DNA of 64,000 nt from Dipetalonema caudispina (taxonomy: Eukaryota; Nematoda; Chromadorea; Rhabditida; Onchocercidae): assembly GCA_013365325.1 (NCBI GenBank), contig JABVXV010000316.1, positions 1 through 64,000 of the forward strand. The letters run 5' to 3'. Shown here piece by piece: positions 54,000 through 64,000 of the stretch (position 1 is its first letter; every line of letters begins with the position of its first letter). The position numbers were made by a program, and so were the translations under genes. Under the pieces are notes generated by a model. It was given only the letters and a program-made list of their open reading frames with translations, did no database searches and was not told the DNA's origin.

Positions 54000-56900
54000 G
54001 AAATGGGAATTCATCGATAATAAAACAAAAACATTTCTTGAAGACAGAAATGGTATCATAGTAAAGTTATGTACTGAAATGTACGGATTAAATTCCAATT
54101 TCATCAACGAGATATAGCACCAAAAGCGTAATCTAATAGATTTCTCTAAAAAAAAAAAGTAAACCCCGAAGAAATACACTTTTAGAAGGAAAATAATTTT
54201 GCAGATAATGGAGTAATTGATTACTAATATAAATTATATGAGTTTTTATTTATTTTCAACACATTTATATTTTCTCCCATTGATTATTGAAGGTAGTAAA
54301 GTTTCAAAAATTTTCATACTTATGAATATAAAAGTATCCGTACGAGATTTGTTACGAATGACTATTGAAGATTGTCTGCATCCATCTTATTATGTAAGTT
54401 TCAAATTCGTTTATTTCATTATTAATACTCAAATACTTATTTAGTCTGCTTACTAAATATTCGTATAAAATACAATGTAATTTACAATCAAATTTATATT
54501 CCAGTAAAATTAAAAATGAATGAATAAAATTTGAGGAAAAAAAAAAGAAAAAGCAAAAAACTTACCTATCGTCAATAACAACGGTACTGTTCCAACATTT
54601 CGATGTTTGTGATGGATCACTGCAAATATTATTGACAAGTTGTCGCCACCAGCCAACATATGTTGTAAACTGAAAAACAGAAAAATATCTAATCGACATT
54701 GTTCATTATTATTTTAATTTAATATCAGACATTTGAATAATGGTAATATTATTATTATTATTTTACTATTACTATCATAATTCAAATACTTCATATTATT
54801 TCCAACTTTGATATTAAAAGTTTACCCTAATTCTTTCCTCCAGACTTTCTCGTCTAATAAAAGTAAAGCAATTTCTAATTCATTTATTTCCTCGATTTCA
54901 AATTTGATTTTGAATTTGTTGCTATGTTTTTGAAATATATTCAGCTACTCTCAATAAATTTTCTTCCTTTTTTATACAAAAATATTCCTTTGTTACTTGC
55001 ATAAATGAAATACGATAACGATTAGAAATGAATGAGTTAATCAATTTTTAAAGATTGATTAATGTGTAGTTCTTGCAAAATAATTTTGTAACATGATAAG
55101 ATTACTCAAAGTGGACAAAGAGAGAGAGAGAGAGAGATGAGTGGACAAAGAGAGAAAGAGAAGGGAAGGAGGGATGAAGGCTTACACGATGTTAGCAAAT
55201 ATAAATATATGTAAAGAATACATTCATGATAATAAACGATGTATTTATTTAGTCTTATTGTTTTTTATTTTTGATAATAAATTATTTTCCTTAATGTACA
55301 GTATCATAACTCAATGATACAGTATTAGGTTTGATTAATTTTGTATCAAGTTTGAGTGTACAATAACATATTTAAATGATGCAATATCATGTTTTGAATG
55401 GGACAATAACATGTTCGAATGATACATTATCATGTTTGGGTGTCATAAAAGATTCATCAATGAATTAAAAATCTCTAAAATTATCAATCAAAAAAAAAGA
55501 AAAAAATGATGATTCTAAATGATATAATATTTGAAACATTTCCAAACACAATTCAATTTTTTTCTTCTTTTCCTATATTGAAAAATTTTTTTACACTGCT
55601 ATGATAATTCTTTATTATTTGATACTATTCTTCTTTTTTTTTATTTTAAACTGAAAAGATTAATTATATTTTGTCATGGCATATTGTTTCAAAAATAATC
55701 TTTCAATATTTTTATCAAACGACTTTTTTCCCTTTGTTTTCATTGATGCATATTTTCGGGAAAATTTAAAGATTTCCTATCATTTTTGCTTCCAAAAATT
55801 TCAATGATTGATTATTATCTGCAAAGAGTTTATGAAGCTTTTCTTGCATTAATACTTCTTGCTTTGGACTATATTTTTCAAAAAAAAAAAAAAAAGAAAT
55901 ACATCAACAAAAAATAAAAATCTCCAAGAGGAAGAGGGAAAAAAAAGATAGATTGAAGAAAATTTATGAATTATTGTTAAAAAATAATTTAGTATTGATT
56001 GATAAAATATGCGCCATGATCTAAATTTTTCCGCTTCATCTTATGTGCCATTTTGATAAATTGTCCCTAAAGGGAACATCTTTTCTTTTTGGTAAAACTT
56101 AATTAAACTAGTAAATGTAATGAATGAGAATGGAAAAGAAAACCATAAATTTATCGTTACCGATTGGTATATTTGATTTCAAAAATTTTGAAACGATGTT
56201 TATGAATCGATTGAATAATATGTTGAGAAAAAACAATCAGTTGAGATAAAAATTCAAAAATAAATATATAATTATCGCTTGCATGTTTGAATAAGATAAA
56301 CTTATAGTTAAAATTAAACTATTTAAATGTAACTATGTATCACGCATTCCTGATGAACTTCTGCTGCTTTCAAATGACATAGCTCAAATTGATCAGTTGC
56401 TAAGATTATCTATGAGTGATGATGAATTTTTTGGTAGTAACTAACCATTTAATTATACTGCTTTAATTCATTCTTTTGGTTTTTTTTTTTTTTTTAGCTT
56501 AAACCTTAATCTTATATCAATCATTATTGGCTCAAAATTAAATAAATTAATGCCTGAAATAAATTTTAAACAAACTACTCTTCTCAAAAGTAATATCTTT
56601 GCTATAATACGATGAATCCCATATATCTCTTATCTCAAGTTTTTCAAAAAATTTCAATAATTATATAAGTTGCTCATCTTAAACAATATCTCTTATCATT
56701 ACTATTCTATCTTATCTTTGCTATTCTTCTTTTAACACTAATAAATGATTACAAATAACCATACTTGGTTTTTCTAAAAATTTTAAACTTCAGCATAACG
56801 AAAAAAAAAAAAGGAGAATAATTAATCAATTCCCTTATTTAAAATTATTTTTTAAGGAAAATCCATCGATTAATTCTCTTATTTAAAATAACTTCTCATT

Positions 56901-59900
56901 TAATCTGAAAATTATTAGTACTTTTTTTTTATGACAAATTTTAAATAAACCATCCTTCCGTACAATTGTTATGGTAAACTTATAAGTAATGAAAATTATT
57001 TGTTGCTGCACTTCAAAATGAGCTTAAAAATTTAAGTGCTTAGCTGTGTAATACTTATATTATCTTTTTCCCTTTCTTTTTTTTTTTTTTTTTCTTGTTC
57101 TATTTACATAACATTTGTTTGTGCTACCAACCGATACATACATCCTTTCTTCTTTATCCTCAATCAAAATTGTGTACAACGACATTTTACTATGTAATAA
57201 GCCATTTTTGAAGGGAGAAATAAAAAGGCAAAGTTTTTCTGTTTTTTGTTTTTGAATTTTACAACTGAGCAAAATTTGTATTTTTGCTTTTTTTCTATTT
57301 TAAAATACGTTTAACTATTAAATTATAAACAAATTTTTAAATTTACTGATTAAATTTAAAAGTTACAAATAAATATTGTAAGATTTCTATTATATTTTTA
57401 CTGCTAATATGATTGATTTTTCAGCGATATAAAATAAAAGGCGTAAATGTTTGAAATTTTGAAAATTATTTCGGTAGGTTTATATTTGTTAGCTTAAATA
57501 CAACAATTGTATTTCTCTTCCTTTTTTTTCACCTGTCGGATCATAAATACTACTCGTCGTTGTACTGGATCCGGCTTCTGGTAATCAATATTTCGGAAGC
57601 TATCGGCTGTTTTAGCAAAACTGATTCGTCCACATTTTCGTAGTACCGTTTTAGCAATCATTGGCGCTTGCATTTCCATTGCATATGAAATGGATCGAAT
57701 GATACCTTTTTCAAGCTAGAAAAAAATATATTTATTTTGATAATGATTAAAATTAGGTAATCGAACTTAAAATTAATCAAATTTCATGATAATCGAAGAT
57801 ACTCAATGTTGTTAGGTAAATTATGAAAAGTATCTTAAAAGGATGTTTAATATGTGAAATCAAATACATAAATGAGCAAACTGTCACATTTTCTTATAAA
57901 TGATTTGTACTTTTTACATTAATTATCATAATTGATAGTTAACCTTGCCTAACTTATAATTGTTATATTATGAGGTAATATTTCTTGTACTATTTTATAT
58001 TAAATAATTCAAATTAAACATTAATAGGAATATACGAAAAACGTGTACATATTAGATAAACTATTTCAAAATGGCAAAAATATCTAATTGTAATAAGTAT
58101 CATAATAATTTGAATAATGATCTTAACATTCTTGAGAAAACAACCAAATGCGATTAGTCTTGACTATTAAAATGAAAAGGATTCATAGTACCTTTTTATT
58201 ACGAATAAAATTTATGATTCTAAATAATATTCAATCTTCTCTAATTAACATAAATAGATATTCAAAATGGATAATAAATTGTAAAGAAAGCAAATAAATA
58301 AGTAAACAAAGAAAGAAAGATGAAATGGTCAAGTTAATTTAATATGGAAATGAATAAATGATTTGGTAAGTGCCGAAAAGCAAAATAAGCTAATAAATTA
58401 ATTAATGAGCTAATAAGTAAAAGTTAAATTATGTTAAAATATACCTCAATGAAACCTTTGTCGAAATTGATAGTTAATTTTTGCAAAATTGATATGAAAC
58501 TATCCCAATCACTTGCGCCTTTATGCAAACATTCATGCACTGCATGCTTGCATTCTTCATTGCAATAACCGATTACCTTTTGTTTCATTGGAATACAAAT
58601 TGATGTACAACCTGCGATCATTTCTGCATGTCGTGTTATGCATGAATTATTAACAACTTCAACTTCCATGGCTAATCTAAAAAAAGGTTGTGAAATAATA
58701 AAATTCAAATTCTAATTAATTCGATTAATTAAAGTTTGCAATAGTAGACTGTAAAACAAATAAGAATTGCATTCTATCCAAGTTATATCAATTTCCTTTA
58801 ATGTACAAACAAACTCCTTTTCGTTTGATAGAAGATTTTGATATATATATATATATATATTCTTGACTTTTTGTCACTTATTATATTTAGTATTTAGATA
58901 CCAATTTCTTAGAATATATTCTTGCAGTGTTTTTTGCTGCTCATTATACTTAGTATTCCGAAACTTCCTTTGTTAACTATAAAATCGAAATGTTAACCTG
59001 TGTAACTTATCGATGGTACCTTCGATGAGACGATACTTCATAACCGTTTGCCATAAAACTGTACTTATTTTGCTGGGTTCCATTCCAAAGAATGTTCGCC
59101 AAAATGGTGAATTATTCTGCAAACAATTGGCATATGTCTGTGATACTGATTTACATGGACCTGTTGTTATGCAAAGAAATGTTGGCGGAATAAGTTGTAC
59201 GAAGAATTTTTGCACCATCTTTTTAATTTCAATCTCCATTCGTTGGGGTGAAATCTCCTGTAAAAAAAAAAAAAGTGGAATAAGTTACAAAATTTTGTTG
59301 AATTTAGAGTTTTAAAAATAACTAATTCGAATTATTTACTTTTCAAACAGTGATAATTGTTATTAGCTAAGAGATAAATTGAAACAGATTATCTTTTATC
59401 GCAAAATCCTTATCATAAATAGTATATCAAAACTTGAACATAGCTATCATTTGTAGTACTTCTCACCTAAATTCATCAAAGCAAACCGTAGTAATGAAAA
59501 GTTGATTACGAATGCTATCAATAAGCGCATCGATGGAATCAATTACAGATGGTTGGCTAAATAATCGTGGGAAATACTTCGACATTTCTTCAAGTAATTT
59601 CCATCGACTTAATTCGATGAGATAGGTTATTTCCGCTAAAAATTTAGATCAATAATAAGCATAATTTTAGAATCAATGGCTATTTGACATTTATTTAGTA
59701 ATGGATGAATGATTGTTTACAAGAGGTATGTTATCATTATATTAGTAAATTATTATCTTTTAATGATTAACTTAATTTCAACTATATGAAGATAAAGGTA
59801 TATACGTAAATGCATATAAATCACTATAATAATAATGATTATATATTATGAAAGAATAAATATTCAAAGATATATGCATATTTTTGTCATTGTAAATGGA

Positions 59901-61180
59901 AGAAATAAATATCATGATAAATCACACAGGAATAAATATTATGATTTGTCATTTTAAATACCCTTGAAATTCATCCAATAATAGTCATTTTAATTAAGCA
60001 ACAAAAAAATTGCAATGTGCTTACCATTAATATGATGAGCAAGATTTTGTAATGTGCTTACAATTCGAACTGATGAAATTTTCAACAATAATAGCAAATA
60101 TTCATCGCTTTTTTTGAAAATTTCAACGTTTTGTTCACACAAACAACTTCGTTCTATAACTGCTTCGGTCAAATCTTTCAGCGTTATCACTGTTTTATCA
60201 TTTGCCTTAAAATTAATAGCTTCCATCAATCATTCGATAAAAAAAATTTGTAACCATATAAAACAATACAATTTATTAATAACAAAACTGTCAATGGAAT
60301 TTTAATTTGAAAGTAATTAAAAAAATTATAAAATCCTATCTTACATGTTCAGCTACTTTGCTATTCTTTAAATAATTCATTATTCCCTTTAAATGCTTAC
60401 TAAATTAGCTTTTTTTTGTTTGCCTGAAGATGTGAAAACCTGTCACCAAAAAAATGTCATTAAACATTTACTTTTACACTTAAATTCTGGAACATTTCAA
60501 GTTTTTAAACTTAGCTATGATCAATTGCCGTTGGCAGATCTTCAAATTGTTACTTATCATGAGGATGAAATTCTCCTGTCCAAACAGGAGCCATTTTTTA
60601 GCTCATTGTTTATATTGTGCAAAGTAACAAAAGTTTTTTAGTCTCCATTTTGAAATAATTTAACGAATTCATTTCTCTCTAAATTTTAGTATTGTATTCC
60701 AACTTCATTCTAATTATAAATGCAAAGTTCATCACATTCATTTCGTTACTAAATTTGATAAAATCAAATGATTTTGACAGTTTAAATATCAAATGAATGT
60801 TTAAACAAAAGTATTTAGTAATTGCAAGCGTAGGCTCAAATAAACGTATCGAACGTCTAGTCATGCCATTGTCACCAAAAAATAATCAAACATTTCCGAT
60901 GTTAATAATCAAACAAGACAATCTTTTATAACCCAAAATTTTCTTACTCATTCATAATAAGAAAATAAAAATTGTCCTAATAGCTTATTTTAATGTACAT
61001 TTTTTAAACTCATTAAGATTATCATTTAAGCTAAAGAAGATAATGTAAGTAAAAAAAAAAAAAAATAATTATATCTAAAAATATACATTTAGTAAACAAT
61101 TGATAAACCTGTACAGTTGTTGTTGATGATGATAAAATGATAATCCAAATTGGTAGCATTAGTGATGATACTGAATGCAT
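27952..61180 (-). CDS. gpn-1: Glypican (GPI-anchored heparan sulfate proteoglycan)
   Basis: Cell-surface co-receptor that tunes morphogen signalling (family knowledge). Exons, 5' to 3' on minus: 61180-61109, 60575-60511, 60399-60345, 60205-60025, 59635-59487, 59257-58998, 58676-58445, 57715-57533, 54669-54566, 54375-54261, 29661-29448, 28091-27952; total 590 codons including stop, every junction in phase. Signal peptide 1-24. Core domain with glypican spacing: KKMVQKFFVQLI, cysteine-rich CITTGPCKS, CNEECKHAVHECLHKGASDWDSFI, DKGFIE, KTVLRKCGRIS, VGWWRQLVNNICSDP, KCWNS. The attachment region (from 473) has three Ser-Gly sites in acidic context (S481, S501, S508); the C-terminus is a GPI signal (EAGS then a hydrophobic tail). 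Weak points: exons 2-3 lack the usual Cys-Cys pair; exon 5 needs the ACG/GTTTGC donor at 59487, since the stronger site at 59467 breaks frame; exon 10 is short. LON-2-type is the alternative. Confidence 0.8.
28092..29447. other. Last glypican intron
   Basis: AT-rich, with many poly-A/poly-T runs (for example 28510-28525, 28617-28645, 28897-28917). No other feature seen. Confidence 0.7.
32218..32690 (-). pseudogene. Possible degenerate coding remnant, unknown
   Basis: Two adjacent minus-strand frames look more protein-like than their surroundings. About 32690-32478 reads FIENCINGIVIPEPVVL, NNNKCDITLKFRCTFNTP and so on to a stop. About 32412-32218 reads KSNIIGFIQKIDNAEIVGGE, MIKCYDQILNTIKAIE and ends FFNKLMGK. 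They are in different frames with stops between and no good splice sites. I do not recognise the sequence. It could be a decayed insertion (filarial genomes often carry Wolbachia fragments) or chance in AT-rich DNA. Confidence 0.2.
35774..35850. repeat. 38-bp direct duplication
   Basis: TAATTAATGAAAATGGAACT and the following CCATAATTTACAT occur twice with a 38-bp offset and are nearly identical. A recent local duplication within the intron. Confidence 0.85.
38230..38262. repeat. (GA)n microsatellite
   Basis: GA dinucleotide run with one GGG interruption near 38250. Confidence 0.95.
40271..40440. repeat. (AAT)n trinucleotide microsatellite
   Basis: Perfect AAT/TAA repeats from about 40283 to 40355 flanked by interrupted copies. 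On the minus strand this gives a poly-Leu or poly-Tyr frame, which is an artefact. Confidence 0.97.
41466..41536. repeat. (AGT)n microsatellite
   Basis: AGT/GTA trinucleotide repeats with a few interruptions. Confidence 0.93.
42402..42452. repeat. (ATATG)n pentanucleotide repeat
   Basis: About seven copies of GATAT/ATATG in direct array, then two more after an AATA interruption. Confidence 0.95.
42573..42850. repeat. CA/CATACA microsatellites flanking a GC-rich island
   Basis: CA- and CATA-rich tracts at about 42573-42615, 42631-42699 and 42824-42850. Between the last two lies an unusually GC-rich stretch, 42700-42823. Minus-strand frames across it (NVSRDKGRDVSSRANK) look peptide-like at one end but run into the repeat. 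Confidence 0.85.
48212..48239. repeat. Perfect inverted repeat (11-bp arms, 6-nt loop)
   Basis: CCGGAAACATA, loop GCTGGA, TATGTTTCCGG. The arms are perfectly complementary and more GC-rich than the surroundings. Confidence 0.9.
53700..54120. pseudogene. Possible degenerate coding patch, strand unclear
   Basis: On minus, about 53886-53770, a frame reads GATYHFTFSTKIDPNKSFTF then KSYANIDGNSNEIFKRD before a stop. On plus, 54001-54117, a frame reads KWEFIDNKTKTFLEDRNGII and ends GLNSNFINEI before a stop, preceded by a poly-A run. A plus-strand frame across 53700-53880 is also open. I do not recognise any of them. No consistent splicing joins them to glypican. Decayed insertion or chance. Confidence 0.15.
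54670..57532. other. Glypican intron 8
   Basis: AT-rich intron of 2.9 kb. It contains two GA-rich runs at about 55115-55165 that share a repeated TGGACAAAGAGAGA unit, and a loosely repeated stretch at 55300-55440 where TGATACAGTATCA/AATGATACATTATCATG-like words recur every ~30-40 bp. No coding signal. Confidence 0.6.
60573..60590. promoter_or_regulatory. Hairpin over the glypican exon 2 acceptor
   Basis: CTCCTGT, loop CCAA, ACAGGAG is a perfect 7-bp-arm inverted repeat. The minus-strand acceptor CAG (60578-60576) that opens exon 2 lies within one arm, so in the transcript the 3' splice site could be paired. A regulatory effect is inference only. Confidence 0.35.
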
Positions 61181-62764
61181 AAAAGAGCCTTTTGAACAGC
61201 AATGAAAATATTCCATCATAACATAAATTGTTCGATCAGTAAAAGCGGAAATATTCTTCCACACGTAAATTTTTCACTTTTTCCTTCCTTTTCTTCAACA
61301 AATCATCATTTTATCAGTGATAAGCAGCAATGATTCGATGCTCATTGCTAATAAATAAATGATGTGTGATAGTAATGAGTAAGATTATGAAAATATAAAT
61401 CTGTGCTACGTATGTTTCCACAGCAAACAAAATGAAACATACATCTGAAATAAATATAGAAAATTAAAAAATAATTTTAAAAAAAATCAATTTTATACAA
61501 AGCTTATAACAAGAAGTAATGATGGTTGAAGGAATTTTTTCTTGTTAGTAAATTTGGCATTCCAATTCACTGATCATTTCAACGAATCTAAATTTATTGT
61601 TAGGAGCAGTGCCTTTACTGTCATCAAAATAGATAGGATGTGGCATGCAAAGAAAAAAAAAAACAGTAATTTTCAAAATTTTTCGAATTTTTCAATTTTA
61701 ACTTTTTTTCAGTTAAAATATTTGCTTATTTAAGCAAATCTAAAAAAAAATTTTTTTCTGTACAACAATACTTTTTCTATTGGATAATTTAGCAAAGTAT
61801 TTCATTATTCACTTTACAATCGTAAGAATCTTTTTTGATTTTTTATGATCATAAGAATGATTATGATTCATTTTTCAAAAAATTTCCAAATCTTTTGGGT
61901 TTTTTTACAGACTGCCCTCACTTTAAAAAAGCACTCCAATCAGTTTTGACATCGGATATGATTCAGCAATATAACGGAATCATCCATTTTTCCGGATTAT
62001 CAATAGATTTAATCAGTTCGATATCATGAGATAGAAAACTGATATTGATACATAATGTTATGGTTACTAATAATGCTAGCAATTAGCAATAAAAAGTACT
62101 GAATAGTCGGAGAAGTTCGATCATTTCTTATTAATTACTTTCCATTCTTAATATTTCAAGATGCTTTTTCATTCGTCAACCTTAAATTTTAATTAAATGT
62201 TTTTCAATTCTTCATCTTTTAAGTTTTTAACTTCATTCAACATTCGCATACAAATTTTTTTCTTATAATACGTCTTTTCTTTTTTCATTCTTTATAAATT
62301 ATATGTAATTTTTTGACTGGTAGAAAAAGAACTAGCAGTGAAAGAAATAAAACAAAATGTACTATGCAAAGGCTTTTATTTTAATATTTTTTATTACATT
62401 ACAAAAAGTGGATTCTTTTTTTTTTTTTTTTTTGAGAAAAATTCCAAGCATGTGTTGACGTCATTAAATCAACTTTAGTTGTTAGGCGATCCGACTTTGG
62501 TAAATATTTGATCAATTGCTGTATCATTTCTCTAATAACTTTACACACTGACTTACAACTTACTAAAGCTTACAACCAACAAATTTCACTGAATAAATAC
62601 GCATTATTTTGTTTCAGCAAATGTTAGATTAATTTGCTAATTAAAGTTATAATCGATTTAAAGAGTAAAATTAAAATATGAAATTCGAAATTTAAAAAAA
62701 AAAAAGAAAAAATGAATCATACATTTATTTTCACTTAAATCTAAATTATTATTTCACGATAGTT
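61181..62764. other. Region upstream of glypican
   Basis: Should contain the glypican promoter. Two short patches look coding but are ambiguous for strand. 61556-61640 reads FDDSKGTAPNNKFRFVEMIS on minus or FNESKFIVRSSAFTVIKIDR on plus. 61911-62029 reads KALQSVLTSDMIQQYNGIIH on plus after a TTTTTTTACAG, or HDIELIKSIDNPEKWMIPLY on minus. Neither is called as a gene. Confidence 0.4.
62726..62731 (-). terminator. Polyadenylation signal after the right-edge exon
   Basis: AATAAA on the minus strand, about 35 nt after the TGA of the exon ending at 62765. Confidence 0.35.
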
Positions 62765-62891
62765 TCACATTAAAATGGCGTCATGCTGTCGCCACGATTT
62801 GACATATCCAATAGAAGAGAATAAATTGTCACTACTATCATCAACCTCAATCAATGATCCATCATTAATTTGGGTTTGAAAATTAAGATCA
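62765..62891 (-). CDS. Probable last exon of a gene running in from the right
   Basis: Minus-strand exon after an ACAAG acceptor at 62895-62892. It starts with one base of a split codon and then encodes DLNFQTQINDGSLIEVDDSS and DNLFSSIGYVKSWRQHDAIL before ATG TGA. The peptide is polar and acidic with a defined end, in DNA where chance frames are Ile/Asn/Lys/Phe-rich, and an AATAAA follows at 62731-62726. I do not recognise the protein. Upstream exons would lie beyond 62.9 kb or outside the window; none is clear inside it. The overlapping plus frame from 62775 (MASCCRHDLTYPIEE) is the competing reading. Confidence 0.45.
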
Positions 62892-64000
62892 CTTGTGAGA
62901 AATTCTATTAGCACGGAAGAGCTTTATTTGAAATTGAAAATTCACTTTTTTGCTATAAAAAGCAAGTGATATTATCAAAAAAGATTAAGCATTTTTGAAA
63001 TTTTAAGTTAAAATTTGCAATTTATTTGTGTAATATAATTGGAACTTTTCGTTTCTACAATTACTCTAACATTCTTTTGCTTTGAAACGAAACGAATAAC
63101 TCTGAAGAAAAAAATTATCTTTTTATTTGTTTAATTTTGTACACTATTATCACTCAAATAGATTTATTGCAATAATTTCATGCAATCGTATAAATGAATT
63201 GATATTTGATACACATAGGTAAATTATTGATATAATACACTCAAATAGAAATCTTGTAGACAAATTGATGGGAAACGATCGTCAATTAGATTCAAAAACC
63301 GTAAAAAACTCAAGAATATATCTAATAAATATAATATCACTATGACAATGTAATTTTGATTTATATTTTTATGAAACAATCGAAATTCAAAATTACCAAA
63401 TAAATTATCGATTTTCATACGTTGTTACTAATCAAATGATTCAAGAATTTACACCATTATACTGCTCAATGGAATTTTATGCATAAAGTTGGAAAAACTC
63501 TAAATATCGCCAAATTTACATTATGTCAATTGAAAGGCATAGATTGCGAAGTAATGAAACGAAAAAAAAAAAAAATAGGTGGATTTGGAAGATTTGATTT
63601 TTTCGTTTTCAAAGAGAAAGGACAAGAAGTTTTCCCTTTTATTTCATTTAAAGCGTCATCTATCTATTCATTGTTTACATAACGTTGACTAATGTAAAAA
63701 ATCAGTTAGTTATCAAATATTTGTTGGGTAAGAAGCTCCTAAATTAAATGCTAATAATTCCTTTTTCTTTTCGTTTTGAATTATCTTATTTTATTTTGTA
63801 AAATATTTGTATGATTTACTCAGTTATTGTTTATTCATTAAATTTTATTTAAATGGTTTTTTTTCGACAATAATTTGTAATTTCAGCATGTGTTTAATTT
63901 AAGCATAAATAAATGAGCAAATATATAATTTTTTAATTTATAGTACATTACTATCAAACTTAGGAAGCCTAAAGTTCTTACAATAAATAATTAGGCACTG
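62892..64000. other. AT-rich right end
   Basis: No supported exon. The plus-strand frame 63479-63682 contains a poly-Lys run and lacks splice sites or domains. If the 62765-62891 exon is real, this is probably an intron of that gene. Confidence 0.4.

Larger units (their letters stand above)
40979..54260. other. Glypican long intron, 5' part
   Basis: Thirteen kilobases of AT-rich DNA. If the 40978 exon is used, its promoter should lie in the first 1-2 kb here. Named contents: AGT tract 41466-41536; imperfect ATR trinucleotide tracts at 42050-42300, 49335-49520 and 50140-50215; ATATG tract 42402-42452; CATACA tracts 42573-42850 around a GC-rich island; long poly-A/T runs; CT tracts near 52610-52640; a hairpin at 48212-48239; and a protein-like patch at 53700-54120. 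No supported gene. Confidence 0.6.

Noticed and set aside
54217..54444. Plus-strand frame ending at a good GTAAGT donor
   Set aside because: It is antisense to a glypican exon (54375-54261) that fits the gene in phase and in alignment.
60393..60641. 82-codon plus-strand frame
   Set aside because: Shadow of glypican exons 2 and 3 on the minus strand.
62775..62880. Plus-strand short frame MASCCRHDLTYPIEE
   Set aside because: The minus-strand reading of the same bases has an acceptor, stop and polyadenylation signal and is preferred.

Overview
The window is nuclear DNA of a nematode, most likely a spirurid or filarial worm. Coding exons are small and separated by introns of about 100 nt to 24 kb, with GTAAG/GTTTG-type donors and TTTCAG acceptors. 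Intergenic DNA and long introns are very AT-rich, full of poly-A/poly-T runs and trinucleotide microsatellites. The proteins are nematode-like (TWK potassium channel tail, short Aurora kinase, glypican). Nothing points to a bacterial or viral replicon, and I saw no intact transposon, rRNA, tRNA or CRISPR array.

Layout from left to right. 1-5376 (+): 3' part of a two-pore-domain K+ channel gene (TM3, second pore loop, TM4, long cytosolic tail) that starts outside the window. 6671-8683 (+): complete six-exon Aurora kinase, closest in shape to Aurora B/AIR-2. 10857-12931 (+): complete six-exon MRT4/MRTO4, a 60S ribosome assembly factor. 13849-15422 (+): four-exon gene for a small single-pass membrane protein I do not recognise. 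17245-19865 (-): six-exon gene for a NADAR-domain protein. 19866-27951: mostly empty AT-rich DNA. 27952-61180 (-): one very long glypican gene. Ten exons at 54261-61180 encode the signal peptide and cysteine-rich domain; after a 24.6 kb intron, two exons at 29661-27952 encode the Ser-Gly attachment region and GPI signal. All twelve exons join in phase to give 589 residues, a normal glypican length. 62765-62891 (-): probable last exon of another gene that starts beyond the right edge.

The most interesting feature lies inside the long glypican intron. An exon at 40838-40978 encodes its own Met and signal peptide and ends in exactly the phase needed to join the Ser-Gly/GPI exons. That predicts a 164-residue secreted, GPI-anchored proteoglycan stub lacking the glypican globular domain, made either from an internal promoter or by a nested gene. 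Other points of note are a degenerate repeat of CACGTG-type palindromes near 9.1-9.3 kb, a 39-bp tandem duplication upstream of the NADAR gene, a perfect 11-bp-arm hairpin at 48.2 kb, and several short protein-like patches in otherwise empty DNA.

The genes do not form one pathway: they cover membrane excitability, mitosis, ribosome assembly, ADP-ribose/nucleotide chemistry and the cell surface. All exon boundaries were set by hand from splice consensus and reading-frame phase, without transcript data.
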